This document shows positions 1-8,608 of a stretch of DNA of 64,000 nt, one piece after another. Position 1 is the first letter of the stretch, and every line of letters begins with the position of its first letter. The stretch is from assembly GCF_031323975.1 (NCBI RefSeq), contig NZ_JAVIWS010000001.1, positions 3,224,001 to 3,288,000 of the forward strand, given 5' to 3'. The notes beneath the pieces were generated by a model that was not told the DNA's origin, did not search any database, and saw nothing but the letters and a program-made list of their open reading frames with translations. Source of the DNA: Escherichia ruysiae (GTDB taxonomy: Bacteria > Pseudomonadota > Gammaproteobacteria > Enterobacterales > Enterobacteriaceae). The position numbers were made by a program, and so were the translations under genes.

Positions 1-2
1 CA

Positions 3-728
3 GTGAGTAATAAAAACGTCAATGTAAGGAAATCGCAGGAAATAACATTCTGCTTACTGGCAGGTATCCTGATGATCATGGCAATGATGGTTGCCGGACG
101 TGCTGAAGCGGGAGTGGCCTTAGGTGCGACACGCGTAATTTATCCTGCAGGGCAAAAACAAGTGCAACTTGCCGTGACAAATAATGATGAGAATAGCACC
201 TATTTAATTCAATCATGGGTAGAAAATGCCGATGGTGTAAAGGATGGTCGTTTTATCGTGACGCCACCTCTGTTTGCGATGAAGGGAAAAAAAGAGAATA
301 CCTTGCGTATTCTTGATGCCACAAATAACCAATTGCCGCAGGATCGGGAAAGTTTGTTCTGGATGAATGTCAAAGCGATTCCGTCAATGGATAAATCAAA
401 ATTGACCGAGAATACGCTACAGCTCGCAATTATCAGCCGCATTAAACTGTACTATCGCCCGGCTAAATTAGCGTTGCCACCCGATCAGGCCGCAGAAAAA
501 TTAAGATTCCGTCGCGGCGCAAATTCTCTGACGTTGATTAACCCGACACCCTATTACCTGACGGTAACAGAGTTAAATGCCGGAACACGGATTCTTGAAA
601 ATGCATTGGTGCCTCCAATGGGCGAAAGCACGGTTAAATTGCCTCCTGATGCAGGAAGCAATATTACTTACCGAACAATAAATGATTATGGCGCACTTAC
701 CCCAAAAATGACGGGCGTAATGGAATAA
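3..728 (+). CDS. fimC: FimC, periplasmic chaperone for type 1 fimbriae
   Basis: Periplasmic chaperone that caps fimbrial subunits by donor-strand complementation and delivers them to the FimD usher. The product is 241 residues, the K-12 length. It starts at a GTG two bases from the window edge, so its ribosome binding site is outside the window. A signal peptide of about 36 residues ends at AEA before GVALGATR. The mature part has the PapD-like two-domain immunoglobulin fold, with Arg8 of the mature chain (ATR) and a downstream Lys in the WMNVKAIP strand as the family's subunit-anchoring residues. It lies 65 bp upstream of fimD in the same direction, as part of the fim operon whose fimA and fimI genes lie off the left edge. 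Identification is secure. Confidence 0.97.
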   Translation: MSNKNVNVRKSQEITFCLLAGILMIMAMMVAGRAEAGVALGATRVIYPAGQKQVQLAVTNNDENSTYLIQSWVENADGVKDGRFIVTPPLFAMKGKKENTLRILDATNNQLPQDRESLFWMNVKAIPSMDKSKLTENTLQLAIISRIKLYYRPAKLALPPDQAAEKLRFRRGANSLTLINPTPYYLTVTELNAGTRILENALVPPMGESTVKLPPDAGSNITYRTINDYGALTPKMTGVME

Positions 729-793
729 CGCAGGGAGAATTTTTCGCCTGAATAAAAAGAATTGACTGCCGGATAATTTTAACCGGAGGAATA

Positions 794-3430
794 ATGTCAT
801 ATCTGAATTTAAGACTTTACCAGCGAAACACACAATGCTTACATATTCGTAAGCCTCGTCTGGCTGGTTTTTTTGTCCGACTCTCTGTTGCCTGTGCTTT
901 TGTCGCACAGGCACCTTTGTCATCTGCCGAACTCTATTTTAATCCGCGTTTTTTAGCGGATGATCCCCAGGCTGTGGCTGATTTATCGCGTTTTGAAAAT
1001 GGGCAAGAGTTACCGCCGGGGACGTATCGCGTCGATATCTATTTGAATAATGGTTATATGGCGACGCGTGACGTCACGTTTAATACGGGTGACAGTAAAC
1101 AAGGGATTGTCCCTTGCCTGACTCGCGCTCAACTCGCCAGTATGGGGCTGAATACAGCTTCTGTCTCCGGTATGAATCTGCTGGCGGATGATGCCTGCGT
1201 GCCATTAACTACAATGATCCATGACGCTACTGCGCATTTAGATGTTGGTCAGCAGCGACTCAACCTGACGATCCCTCAGGCATTTATGAGTAATCGCGCG
1301 CGTGGTTATATTCCTCCTGAGTTATGGGATCCCGGTATTAATGCCGGATTGCTCAATTATAACTTCAGTGGAAATAGTGTGCAGAATCGGGTTGGGGGTA
1401 ACAGCCATTATGCATATTTAAACCTACAGAGTGGGTTAAATATTGGTGCATGGCGTTTACGCGACAATACCACCTGGAGTTATAACAGTAGCGACAGTTC
1501 ATCAGGTAGCAAAAATAAATGGCAGCATATCAATACCTGGCTTGAGCGAGACATCATTCCGTTACGTTCCCGGCTGACGCTGGGTGATGGTTATACCCAG
1601 GGCGATATTTTCGATGGTATTAACTTTCGCGGCGCACAATTGGCCTCAGATGACAATATGTTACCCGATAGCCAAAGAGGATTTGCCCCGGTGATCCACG
1701 GTATTGCGCGTGGTACTGCACAGGTCACTATTAAACAAAATGGGTATGACATTTATAATAGTACGGTGCCACCGGGGCCTTTTACCATCAACGATATCTA
1801 TGCCGCAGGTAATAGTGGTGACTTGCAGGTAACGATTAAAGAGGCTGACGGTAGCACGCAGATCTTTACCGTACCCTATTCGTCAGTCCCGCTTTTGCAA
1901 CGTGAAGGGCATACACGTTATTCCATTACGGCAGGAGAATACCGTAGTGGAAATGCGCAACAGGAAAAACCCCGCTTTTTCCAGAGTACATTACTCCACG
2001 GCCTTCCGGCTGGCTGGACAATATATGGTGGAACGCAACTGGCGGATCGTTATCGTGCTTTTAATTTCGGTATCGGGAAAAACATGGGGGCACTGGGCGC
2101 TCTGTCGGTGGATATGACGCAGGCTAATGCCACACTTCCCGATGACAGTCAGCATGACGGGCAATCGGTGCGTTTTCTTTATAACAAATCGCTCAATGAG
2201 TCAGGCACGAATATTCAGTTAGTGGGTTACCGCTATTCGACCAGCGGATATTTTAATTTCGCTGATACAACATACAGTCGAATGAATGGCTACAACATCG
2301 AAACACAGGATGGTGTTATTCAGGTTAAGCCGAAATTCACCGACTATTACAACCTCACTTATAACAAACGCGGGAAATTACAGCTCACTGTTACTCAGCA
2401 ACTCGGGCGCACATCAACACTGTATTTGAGTGGTAGCCATCAAACTTATTGGGGAACAAGTAATGTCGATGAGCAATTCCAGGCTGGATTAAATACTGCG
2501 TTCGAAGATATCAACTGGACGCTCAGCTATAGCCTGACGAAAAACGCCTGGCAAAAAGGACGGGATCAGATGTTAGCTCTTAACGTCAACATTCCTTTCA
2601 GCCACTGGCTGCGTTCTGACAGTAAATCTCAGTGGCGACATGCCAGTGCCAGCTACAGCATGTCGCACGATCTCAACGGTCGGATGACCAATCTGGCTGG
2701 TGTATACGGTACGTTGCTGGAAGACAACAACCTCAGCTATAGCGTGCAAACCGGCTATGCCGGGGGAGGCGATGGTAATAGCGGAAGTACAGGCTACGCC
2801 ACGCTGAATTATCGCGGTGGCTACGGCAATGCCAACATCGGTTACAGCCATAACGATGATATTAAGCAGTTCTATTACGGAGTCAGCGGTGGGGTATTGG
2901 CTCATGCCAATGGCATAACGCTGGGGCAGCCGTTAAACGATACGGTGGTGCTTGTTAAAGCGCCTGGCGCAAAAGATGCAAAAGTCGAAAACCAGACGGG
3001 GGTGCGTACCGACTGGCGCGGTTATGCCGTGCTGCCTTATGCCACTGAATATCGCGAAAATAGAGTGGCGCTGGATACCAATACCCTGGCTGATAACGTC
3101 GATTTAGATAACGCGGTCGCTAACGTTGTTCCCACCCGTGGGGCAATTGTGCGAGCAGAGTTTAAAGCGCGCGTTGGAATAAAACTGCTCATGACGCTAA
3201 CCCACAATAATAAGCCGCTGCCGTTTGGGGCGATGGTCACATCAGAGAGCAGCCAGAGTAGCGGCATTGTTGCGGATAATGGCCAGGTTTATCTCAGCGG
3301 AATGCCTTTAGCGGGAAAAGTTCAGGTGAAATGGGGAGAAGGGGAGAGTGCTCACTGTGTCGCCAATTATCAACTGCCACCAGAGAGTCAGCAGCAGTTA
3401 TTAACTCAGCTATCAGCTGAATGTCGTTAA
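794..3430 (+). CDS. fimD: FimD, outer-membrane usher of type 1 fimbriae
   Basis: Outer-membrane usher that takes chaperone-subunit complexes and exports the growing fimbria. The product is 878 residues, the full family length. A long signal peptide of about 45 residues ends at SSA, followed by ELYFNPRFL, the conserved start of the N-terminal chaperone-binding domain. Then come the 24-strand barrel with the plug domain, and the two C-terminal domains after about residue 660. C-terminal cysteines at HCVANY and SAECR match the family. An AGGA ribosome binding site precedes the ATG. The fimF start follows the stop within 10 bases. No truncation or frameshift was seen. Confidence 0.97.
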   Translation: MSYLNLRLYQRNTQCLHIRKPRLAGFFVRLSVACAFVAQAPLSSAELYFNPRFLADDPQAVADLSRFENGQELPPGTYRVDIYLNNGYMATRDVTFNTGDSKQGIVPCLTRAQLASMGLNTASVSGMNLLADDACVPLTTMIHDATAHLDVGQQRLNLTIPQAFMSNRARGYIPPELWDPGINAGLLNYNFSGNSVQNRVGGNSHYAYLNLQSGLNIGAWRLRDNTTWSYNSSDSSSGSKNKWQHINTWLERDIIPLRSRLTLGDGYTQGDIFDGINFRGAQLASDDNMLPDSQRGFAPVIHGIARGTAQVTIKQNGYDIYNSTVPPGPFTINDIYAAGNSGDLQVTIKEADGSTQIFTVPYSSVPLLQREGHTRYSITAGEYRSGNAQQEKPRFFQSTLLHGLPAGWTIYGGTQLADRYRAFNFGIGKNMGALGALSVDMTQANATLPDDSQHDGQSVRFLYNKSLNESGTNIQLVGYRYSTSGYFNFADTTYSRMNGYNIETQDGVIQVKPKFTDYYNLTYNKRGKLQLTVTQQLGRTSTLYLSGSHQTYWGTSNVDEQFQAGLNTAFEDINWTLSYSLTKNAWQKGRDQMLALNVNIPFSHWLRSDSKSQWRHASASYSMSHDLNGRMTNLAGVYGTLLEDNNLSYSVQTGYAGGGDGNSGSTGYATLNYRGGYGNANIGYSHNDDIKQFYYGVSGGVLAHANGITLGQPLNDTVVLVKAPGAKDAKVENQTGVRTDWRGYAVLPYATEYRENRVALDTNTLADNVDLDNAVANVVPTRGAIVRAEFKARVGIKLLMTLTHNNKPLPFGAMVTSESSQSSGIVADNGQVYLSGMPLAGKVQVKWGEGESAHCVANYQLPPESQQQLLTQLSAECR

Positions 3431-3439
3431 GGGGGCGTG

Positions 3440-3970
3440 ATGAAAAGCAAACCTTTTTATCTTCTCTGCGTTTTTTTGTCGCTGGTTGTCAGTCACGCCA
3501 GAGCCGCAGATAGCACGATTACTATTCGCGGCTATGTCAGGGATAACGGCTGTAGTGTGGCCGCTGAATCAACCAATTTTACCGTTGATCTGATGGAAAA
3601 CGCAGCGAAGCAATTTAGCAACATTGGGGCGACGACTCCAGCCGTTCCATTTCGTATTGTGCTGTCACCCTGTGGTAATGCCGTTTCCGCCGTAAAGGTT
3701 GGGTTTACCGGTGTTTCAGATAGCCACAATGCCAACCTGCTTGCACTTGATAATACGGTGTCAGCGGCCGCAGGGCTGGGAATACAGTTTCTGAATGAGC
3801 AACAAAATCAGATACCCCTTAATGCCCCATCGTCCGCGATTTCGTGGACGACCCTGACGCCGGGTAAACCAAATACGCTGAATTTTTACGCCCGGCTAAT
3901 GGCGACACAGGTGCCTGTCACTGCGGGGCATATCAATGCCACGGCAACCTTTACTCTTGAATATCAGTAA
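3440..3970 (+). CDS. fimF: FimF, minor tip-fibrillum subunit
   Basis: Minor pilin that links FimG to the rod in the tip fibrillum of type 1 fimbriae. I chose the ATG at 3440 (176 residues, the K-12 length) over the GTG one codon earlier. A signal peptide of about 22 residues ends at ARA before [11 protein letters not shown]. The mature part has the pilin pattern: an N-terminal donor strand, a Cys pair (NGCSV and SPCGN), and a C-terminal Tyr near the end (LEYQ). The gene sits 9 bases after fimD and 12 bases before fimG, so all are probably co-transcribed and partly translationally coupled. Confidence 0.95.
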   Translation: MKSKPFYLLCVFLSLVVSHARAADSTITIRGYVRDNGCSVAAESTNFTVDLMENAAKQFSNIGATTPAVPFRIVLSPCGNAVSAVKVGFTGVSDSHNANLLALDNTVSAAAGLGIQFLNEQQNQIPLNAPSSAISWTTLTPGKPNTLNFYARLMATQVPVTAGHINATATFTLEYQ

Positions 3971-3982
3971 CTGGAGATGCTC

Positions 3983-4486
3983 ATGAAATGGCGCAAACGT
4001 GGGTATTTATTGGCGGCAATGTTGGCGCTCGCAAGTGCGACGATACAGGCAGCCGATGTCACCATCACGGTGAACGGTAAGGTCGTCGCCAAACCGTGCA
4101 CAGTTTCCACCACCAATGCCACGGTAGATCTCGGCGATCTTTATTCTTTTAGCCTGATATCTGCCGGAGCGGCATCGGCCTGGCATGATGTTGCGCTTGA
4201 GTTGACTAATTGTCCGGTGGGAACGTCCAGGGTCACCGCCAGCTTCAGCGGGGCAGCCGACAGTACCGGATATTATAAAAACCAAGGGACCGCGCAAAAC
4301 ATCCAGTTAGAGCTACAGGATGACAGTGGCAACACATTGAATACTAGCGCAACCAAAACAGTTCAGGTGGATGATTCCTCACAATCAGCGCACTTCCCGT
4401 TACAGGTCAGAGCATTGACGGTAAATGGCGGAGCCACTCAGGGAACCATTCAGGCAGTGGTTAGCATCACCTATACCTACAGCTGA
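3983..4486 (+). CDS. fimG: FimG, minor tip-fibrillum subunit
   Basis: Minor pilin joined directly to the FimH adhesin; its N-terminal strand completes the FimH pilin domain. The start at 3983 gives 167 residues, the K-12 length; an in-frame ATG two codons upstream (3977) is less likely. A signal peptide of about 23 residues ends at IQA before ADVTITVNGKVV, which is the donor strand. The conserved disulfide cysteines are in KPCTVS and TNCPVG, and the C-terminus is the pilin-type TYTYS. Confidence 0.95.
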   Translation: MKWRKRGYLLAAMLALASATIQAADVTITVNGKVVAKPCTVSTTNATVDLGDLYSFSLISAGAASAWHDVALELTNCPVGTSRVTASFSGAADSTGYYKNQGTAQNIQLELQDDSGNTLNTSATKTVQVDDSSQSAHFPLQVRALTVNGGATQGTIQAVVSITYTYS

Positions 4487-4505
4487 ACCCGAAGAGATGA
4501 TTGTA

Positions 4506-5408
4506 ATGAAACGAGTTATTACCTTGTTTGCTGTACTGCTGATGGGCTGGTCGGTAAATGCCTGGTCATTCGCCTGTAAAACCGCCAATGGCACAGCTAT
4601 CCCAATTGGCGGTGGCAGCGCCAATGTCTATGTCAGCCTTGCGCCCGCCGTGAATGTGGGGCAAAACTTGGTCGTGGATCTTTCGACGCAGATCTTTTGC
4701 CATAACGATTACCCGGAAACCATTACAGACTATGTCACACTGCAACGAGGTTCAGCTTATGGCGGTGTGTTATCTAATTTTTCCGGAACCGTAAAATATA
4801 ATGGTAGTAGCTATCCTTTCCCGACCACCAGCGAAACGCCGCGCATTGTTTATAATTCGAGAACGGATAAGCCCTGGCCGGTGGCGCTTTATCTGACGCC
4901 TGTCAGCAGTGCGGGTGGCGTTGCGATTAAGGCAGGCTCATTAATTGCCGTGCTTATTTTGCGACAGACCAACAACTATAACAGCGATGATTTCCAGTTC
5001 GTCTGGAATATTTACGCCAATAATGATGTGGTGGTGCCCACTGGCGGCTGTGATGTTTCCGCTCGTGATGTCACCGTTACACTGCCGGACTATCCCGGTT
5101 CGGTGCCGATTCCTCTTACCGTTTATTGTGCGAAAAGCCAAAACCTGGGGTATTACCTTTCAGGCACAACCGCAGATGCGGGCAACTCGATTTTCACCAA
5201 TACCGCGTCGTTTTCGCCAGCACAGGGAGTCGGCGTACAGTTGACGCGCAACGGAACGATTATTCCAGCGAATAGCACTGTGTCATTAGGGGCAGTAGGG
5301 ACTTCGGCGGTAAGTCTGGGATTAACGGCAAATTACGCACGTACTGGAGGGCAGGTGACTGCAGGTAATGTGCAGTCGATTATTGGTGTTACTTTTGTTT
5401 ATCAATAA
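4506..5408 (+). CDS. fimH: FimH, mannose-binding tip adhesin of type 1 fimbriae
   Basis: Adhesin at the fimbrial tip that binds terminal mannose on host glycoproteins. The ATG at 4506 follows GAGATGATTGTA and gives 300 residues, with a 21-residue signal peptide before FACKTANG. In the mature protein the lectin domain (about 1-157) keeps all mannose-contact residues: Phe1, Asn46, Asp47, Asp54, Gln133, Asn135 and Asp140, plus the tyrosine gate Tyr48 and Tyr137. A pilin domain follows. Compared with the K-12 sequence as I remember it, the mature chain has Ser23, Ala27, Asn78, Ile93 and Ser236. Ala27 is a known natural variant that is common in intestinal and pathogenic isolates. This is the last fim gene; no clear T-run terminator follows it. 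Confidence 0.96.
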   Translation: MKRVITLFAVLLMGWSVNAWSFACKTANGTAIPIGGGSANVYVSLAPAVNVGQNLVVDLSTQIFCHNDYPETITDYVTLQRGSAYGGVLSNFSGTVKYNGSSYPFPTTSETPRIVYNSRTDKPWPVALYLTPVSSAGGVAIKAGSLIAVLILRQTNNYNSDDFQFVWNIYANNDVVVPTGGCDVSARDVTVTLPDYPGSVPIPLTVYCAKSQNLGYYLSGTTADAGNSIFTNTASFSPAQGVGVQLTRNGTIIPANSTVSLGAVGTSAVSLGLTANYARTGGQVTAGNVQSIIGVTFVYQ

Positions 5409-5482
5409 AGAAATCACAGGGCTTGCTAATGCTGGTACGTAATATTACGTGATGCGCCAGGCTACCTGCAAAACCTGCATGT

Positions 5483-5530
5483 TAGCCCTTTGTAGGCCAG
5501 ATAAGACGCGCCAGCGTCGCATCAGGCATA
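5483..5530. repeat. REP-type element downstream of fimH
   Basis: The stretch carries the REP core GTAGGCCAGATAAGACGCG followed by the inverted half GCGTCGCATCAGGC. Such elements are common between E. coli genes and can stabilise upstream transcripts or bind gyrase or IHF. It lies in the 253-bp gap between the converging fimH and gntP genes. Confidence 0.8.
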
Positions 5531-5553
5531 CACAAAGCGCACTTTGCTGGTCT

Positions 5554-5597
5554 GTTCCCCTCACCCTAACCCTCTCCCCGGAGGGGCGAGGGGACTG
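5554..5597. repeat. boxC repeat, copy 1
   Basis: GC-rich imperfect palindrome built of CCCCTCACCCTAACCCTC and its partner GAGGGGCGAGGGGAC. This matches the boxC family of E. coli intergenic repeats. Two more copies are in this window (about 32249-32290 and 57716-57757). Function is unknown. Confidence 0.75.
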
Positions 5598-5629
5598 TCT
5601 GGGCACATTTTTAGACTTTGTCATCAGTC

Positions 5630-5652
5630 AGAGCCTGCCATTGGCAGGCTCT
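5630..5652. terminator. Hairpin between fimH and gntP
   Basis: Perfect inverted repeat AGAGCCTGCC/GGCAGGCTCT with a 3-base loop. It follows gntP by 10 bases and can also serve the fim transcript. There is no clear T-run on either side, so efficiency as a rho-independent terminator is uncertain. Confidence 0.55.
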
Positions 5653-5661
5653 GGTGTTCCT

Positions 5662-7005
5662 TTACGCTACCATGCTGATAATCAACACAATAATCAGCCC
5701 AACCACGGAGTTGACCAGTTCCAGCAGACCCCATGTTTTTAACGTGTCTTTTACCGACAGGTCAAAATAACCCTTAAACAACCAGAAAGATGCATCGTTA
5801 ATGTGGGTGAGGGTGTTGGAACCTGCAGCCGTCGCCAGCACCAGCAGCGCCGGATTCACGCCAACCAGTTGACCGGTTGCCGGATCAAGGATTGCAGCAC
5901 TGATAATCCCGGCGGCAGTCATCGCCGAAACCACACCCTGACCGGTCGCCAGACGAATCAGTACGGTGATCAGCCACGCCATGATGTAGGGCGAAATATT
6001 GCCATGCGACATCAACATGCCGATGGTGTCACCAATGCCGGTGTCGATGATGGTCTGCTTCAGTACGCCGCCAGCACCGATGATCAGAATCACCATCGCA
6101 ATGCTTTTTACCGAGCTTTCAAAGGCGTTCATTACCCACTGCATATCGTGCCCGCGCGCGGTGCCAAAGAGTACGAATGCAACCACCATCGCAATAAACA
6201 TTGCAATCGGCGAGGAACCGATAAAGTTAACCACTTCCCAGGCAGGGGTCTCTTTTACCAGCCAGATATTGGCGATGGTGGTGGAGATCATAATGATCGC
6301 TGGGATCAGCGGCACCAGAATCGAAACGCCGAAAGAAGGCAGATTGTTCATATCTACCGGTTGATCTGCTTTCAGAAATGACGGCGTTGGGCGTTCCAGA
6401 TTACCGAGGAACTTCGGCAGGATCAGGCCAGCGCAGATTACACTTGGGATCGTCACCAGTACGCCATAGATATAAACCATCCCCATATCCGCGCCATAAG
6501 CATTTACCAGCGCCACCGGGCCCGGCTGCGGCGGGAACAGTGAATGTGCGGTAGTGGCAGCTGCTACTGCCGGAATAGCCAGTTTCAGGAACGGGATTTT
6601 GGCTTCGGCTGCAATCACGATCACCAGCGGTGCCAACATGATAAAGGCCACTTCATAGAACATCGCCAGACCGAAAATCAAGCCGATGATAATCACCGAT
6701 ATCTGAACATAGCGCAGACCGAGACGCGCCAGCAGCGTGTGCGCTATCTGGTGAGCCGCGCCAGAGTCGACCATCAATTTACCGATGACCGCACCGAATA
6801 CCACGATGATCGCCAGTTCCCCCAGCGTGTTGCCGAAGCCCGCTTTCATGGTGTGAAGCAGCGACATCAAATCCATGCCCGCCAGCATCCCGACGGACAG
6901 CGCCGCCACTAGCAAAGCCACCATTGAATTGATTTTGAACTTCAAATTCAGTACCAGCATCAGGCCAATGCCGAATACCACCCAGAGAATGTTAAGCACA
7001 TGCAT
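5662..7005 (-). CDS. gntP: GntP, gluconate/fructuronate permease
   Basis: Inner-membrane proton symporter of the GntP family, 447 residues, the K-12 length. It imports gluconate with high affinity. Its place opposite uxuAB fits the view that fructuronate is its physiological substrate. The chain is almost entirely hydrophobic helices (12-14 expected). It includes the family stretch [12 protein letters not shown] near residue 150 and the [15 protein letters not shown] and [13 protein letters not shown] segments late in the chain. It is transcribed away from uxuA; the shared 338-bp gap holds UxuR/ExuR-like operators and a CRP-like site. Full length, no defects seen. Confidence 0.96.
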   Translation of the reverse strand: MHVLNILWVVFGIGLMLVLNLKFKINSMVALLVAALSVGMLAGMDLMSLLHTMKAGFGNTLGELAIIVVFGAVIGKLMVDSGAAHQIAHTLLARLGLRYVQISVIIIGLIFGLAMFYEVAFIMLAPLVIVIAAEAKIPFLKLAIPAVAAATTAHSLFPPQPGPVALVNAYGADMGMVYIYGVLVTIPSVICAGLILPKFLGNLERPTPSFLKADQPVDMNNLPSFGVSILVPLIPAIIMISTTIANIWLVKETPAWEVVNFIGSSPIAMFIAMVVAFVLFGTARGHDMQWVMNAFESSVKSIAMVILIIGAGGVLKQTIIDTGIGDTIGMLMSHGNISPYIMAWLITVLIRLATGQGVVSAMTAAGIISAAILDPATGQLVGVNPALLVLATAAGSNTLTHINDASFWLFKGYFDLSVKDTLKTWGLLELVNSVVGLIIVLIISMVA

Positions 7006-7057
7006 AACGTTTTACCTTACCTGGTTGAACCGTTGTTATTTTGGGCGACATGTTATG

Positions 7058-7075
7058 TAAATTGGTCAACCATTG
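7058..7075. promoter_or_regulatory. UxuR/ExuR-type operator, gntP side
   Basis: TAAATTGGTCAACCATTG closely fits the palindromic hexuronate-regulator operator built around TTGGT-N2-ACCAA. It lies 53 bp upstream of the gntP start. Binding is inferred from the match and from the neighbouring uxuR gene. Confidence 0.65.
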
Positions 7076-7076
7076 T

Positions 7077-7092
7077 TGCGATGAATATCACA
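7077..7092. promoter_or_regulatory. Putative CRP site for gntP
   Basis: TGCGATGAATATCACA differs from the TGTGA-N6-TCACA consensus at one base. Cyclic AMP-CRP control of gntP is known in K-12. The site lies in the gntP-uxuA gap, just beyond the operator-like palindrome. Confidence 0.55.
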
Positions 7093-7164
7093 TACCCTGA
7101 TCAATAACCGTTGTTTACCCTTGCTGTAATTTGCAACAATCGGCGGGAGAGTAGATTTCTTGTG

Positions 7165-7198
7165 ATGTGGTTAACCAATTTTAGAATCCGGGTTGACA
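7165..7198 (+). promoter_or_regulatory. UxuR/ExuR-type operator and -35 region of uxuAB
   Basis: ATGTGGTTAACCAATTTT (7165-7182) is a second hexuronate-regulator-like palindrome. It is followed by TTGACA at 7193-7198, a consensus -35 box. A -10 box is less clear: TAGAAC follows at 15-bp spacing. The rest of the gap to the uxuA start is a leader of about 120 bases with no gene seen in it. Confidence 0.55.
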
Positions 7199-7343
7199 TG
7201 TCTTACCAAAAGGTAGAACTTATACGCCATCTCATCCGGTGCGACGCCACGGCTGTGGTCTGGTTGTTCATCCGGATACCTAAACAACTCCGGGGTTCCG
7301 CGTCTCTTCGCTGTTGAACCCACTATGTGAAAGAGGAAAAATC

Positions 7344-8528
7344 ATGGAACAGACCTGGCGCTGGTACGGCCCAAACGATCCGGTTTCTTTAGCTGATGTC
7401 CGTCAGGCGGGCGCAACTGGCGTGGTTACCGCGCTGCACCATATCCCGAACGGCGAAGTATGGTCCGTAGAAGAGATCCTCAAACGCAAGGCTATCGTTG
7501 AAGATGCTGGCCTGGTGTGGTCTGTCGTAGAAAGCGTGCCAATTCACGAAGATATCAAAACCCATACCGGCAACTATGAGCAGTGGATCGCTAACTATCA
7601 GCAGACCCTGCGCAACCTTGCGCAGTGCGGTATTCGCACCGTGTGCTACAACTTCATGCCAGTGCTCGACTGGACCCGTACTGACCTCGAATACGTACTG
7701 CCGGACGGCTCCAAAGCCCTGCGTTTCGACCAGATCGAATTTGCTGCGTTTGAAATGCACATCCTGAAGCGCCCAGGCGCGGAAGCGGATTACACCGAAG
7801 AAGAAATTGCTCAGGCTGCTGAACGCTTCGCCACTATGAGCGACGAAGACAAAGCGCGTCTGACCCGTAACATCATTGCTGGTCTGCCGGGCGCGGAAGA
7901 AGGCTACACCCTCGACCAGTTCCGTAAGCACCTGGAGCTGTACAAAGATATCGACAAAGCGAAGCTGCGCGAAAACTTTGCGGTCTTCCTGAAAGCCATT
8001 ATTCCGGTTGCCGAAGAAGTTGGCGTGCGTATGGCTGTTCACCCGGACGATCCGCCGCGCCCGATCCTCGGCCTGCCGCGCATTGTTTCCACCATTGAAG
8101 ATATGCAGTGGATGGTTGATACCGTAAACAGCATGGCGAACGGTTTCACCATGTGCACCGGTTCTTACGGCGTGCGTGCTGACAACGATCTGGTTGATAT
8201 GATCAAGCAGTTCGGTCCGCGTATTTACTTCACCCATCTGCGTTCCACCATGCGTGAAGATAACCCGAAAACCTTCCACGAAGCGGCGCACCTGAACGGT
8301 GACGTTGATATGTACGAAGTGGTGAAAGCGATTGTTGAAGAAGAACACCGTCGTAAAGCGGAAGGCAAAGAAGACCTGATCCCGATGCGTCCGGACCACG
8401 GTCATCAGATGCTGGACGACCTGAAGAAGAAAACCAACCCAGGTTACTCCGCGATTGGTCGTCTGAAAGGCCTGGCCGAAGTTCGCGGTGTCGAACTGGC
8501 GATCCAGCGCGCTTTCTTTAGCCGTTAA
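7344..8528 (+). CDS. uxuA: UxuA, D-mannonate dehydratase
   Basis: Cytoplasmic Fe2+/Mn2+-dependent enzyme that dehydrates D-mannonate to 2-keto-3-deoxygluconate in the glucuronate branch. The ATG at 7344 is preceded by AAGAGGAAAA and gives 394 residues, the K-12 length; an in-frame codon ten residues earlier has no support. The xylose-isomerase-like TIM barrel shows the metal-binding stretches VHPDDPP, CTGSYG, THLRS and RPDHGHQM. Codon use is that of a well-expressed gene. uxuB follows after 80 bases, in the usual uxuAB operon. Confidence 0.97.
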
Positions 8529-8608
8529 TACCCACCGGCATGGCTGCGCGCCGTGCCGGTTCCTTCTTCCTTGCCGTCACTCTCTGAAGACGGATTCTGG
8601 AGTTTACG

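Noticed and set aside
794..5408. Type 1 fimbria genes as a novel adhesin cluster
   Set aside because: All five proteins match the known FimC, FimD, FimF, FimG and FimH in length, order and motifs.
7389..8405. 338-codon frame opposite uxuA
   Set aside because: Antisense shadow of a highly biased gene; the protein is rich in His, Phe, Arg and Val with no recognisable domain.
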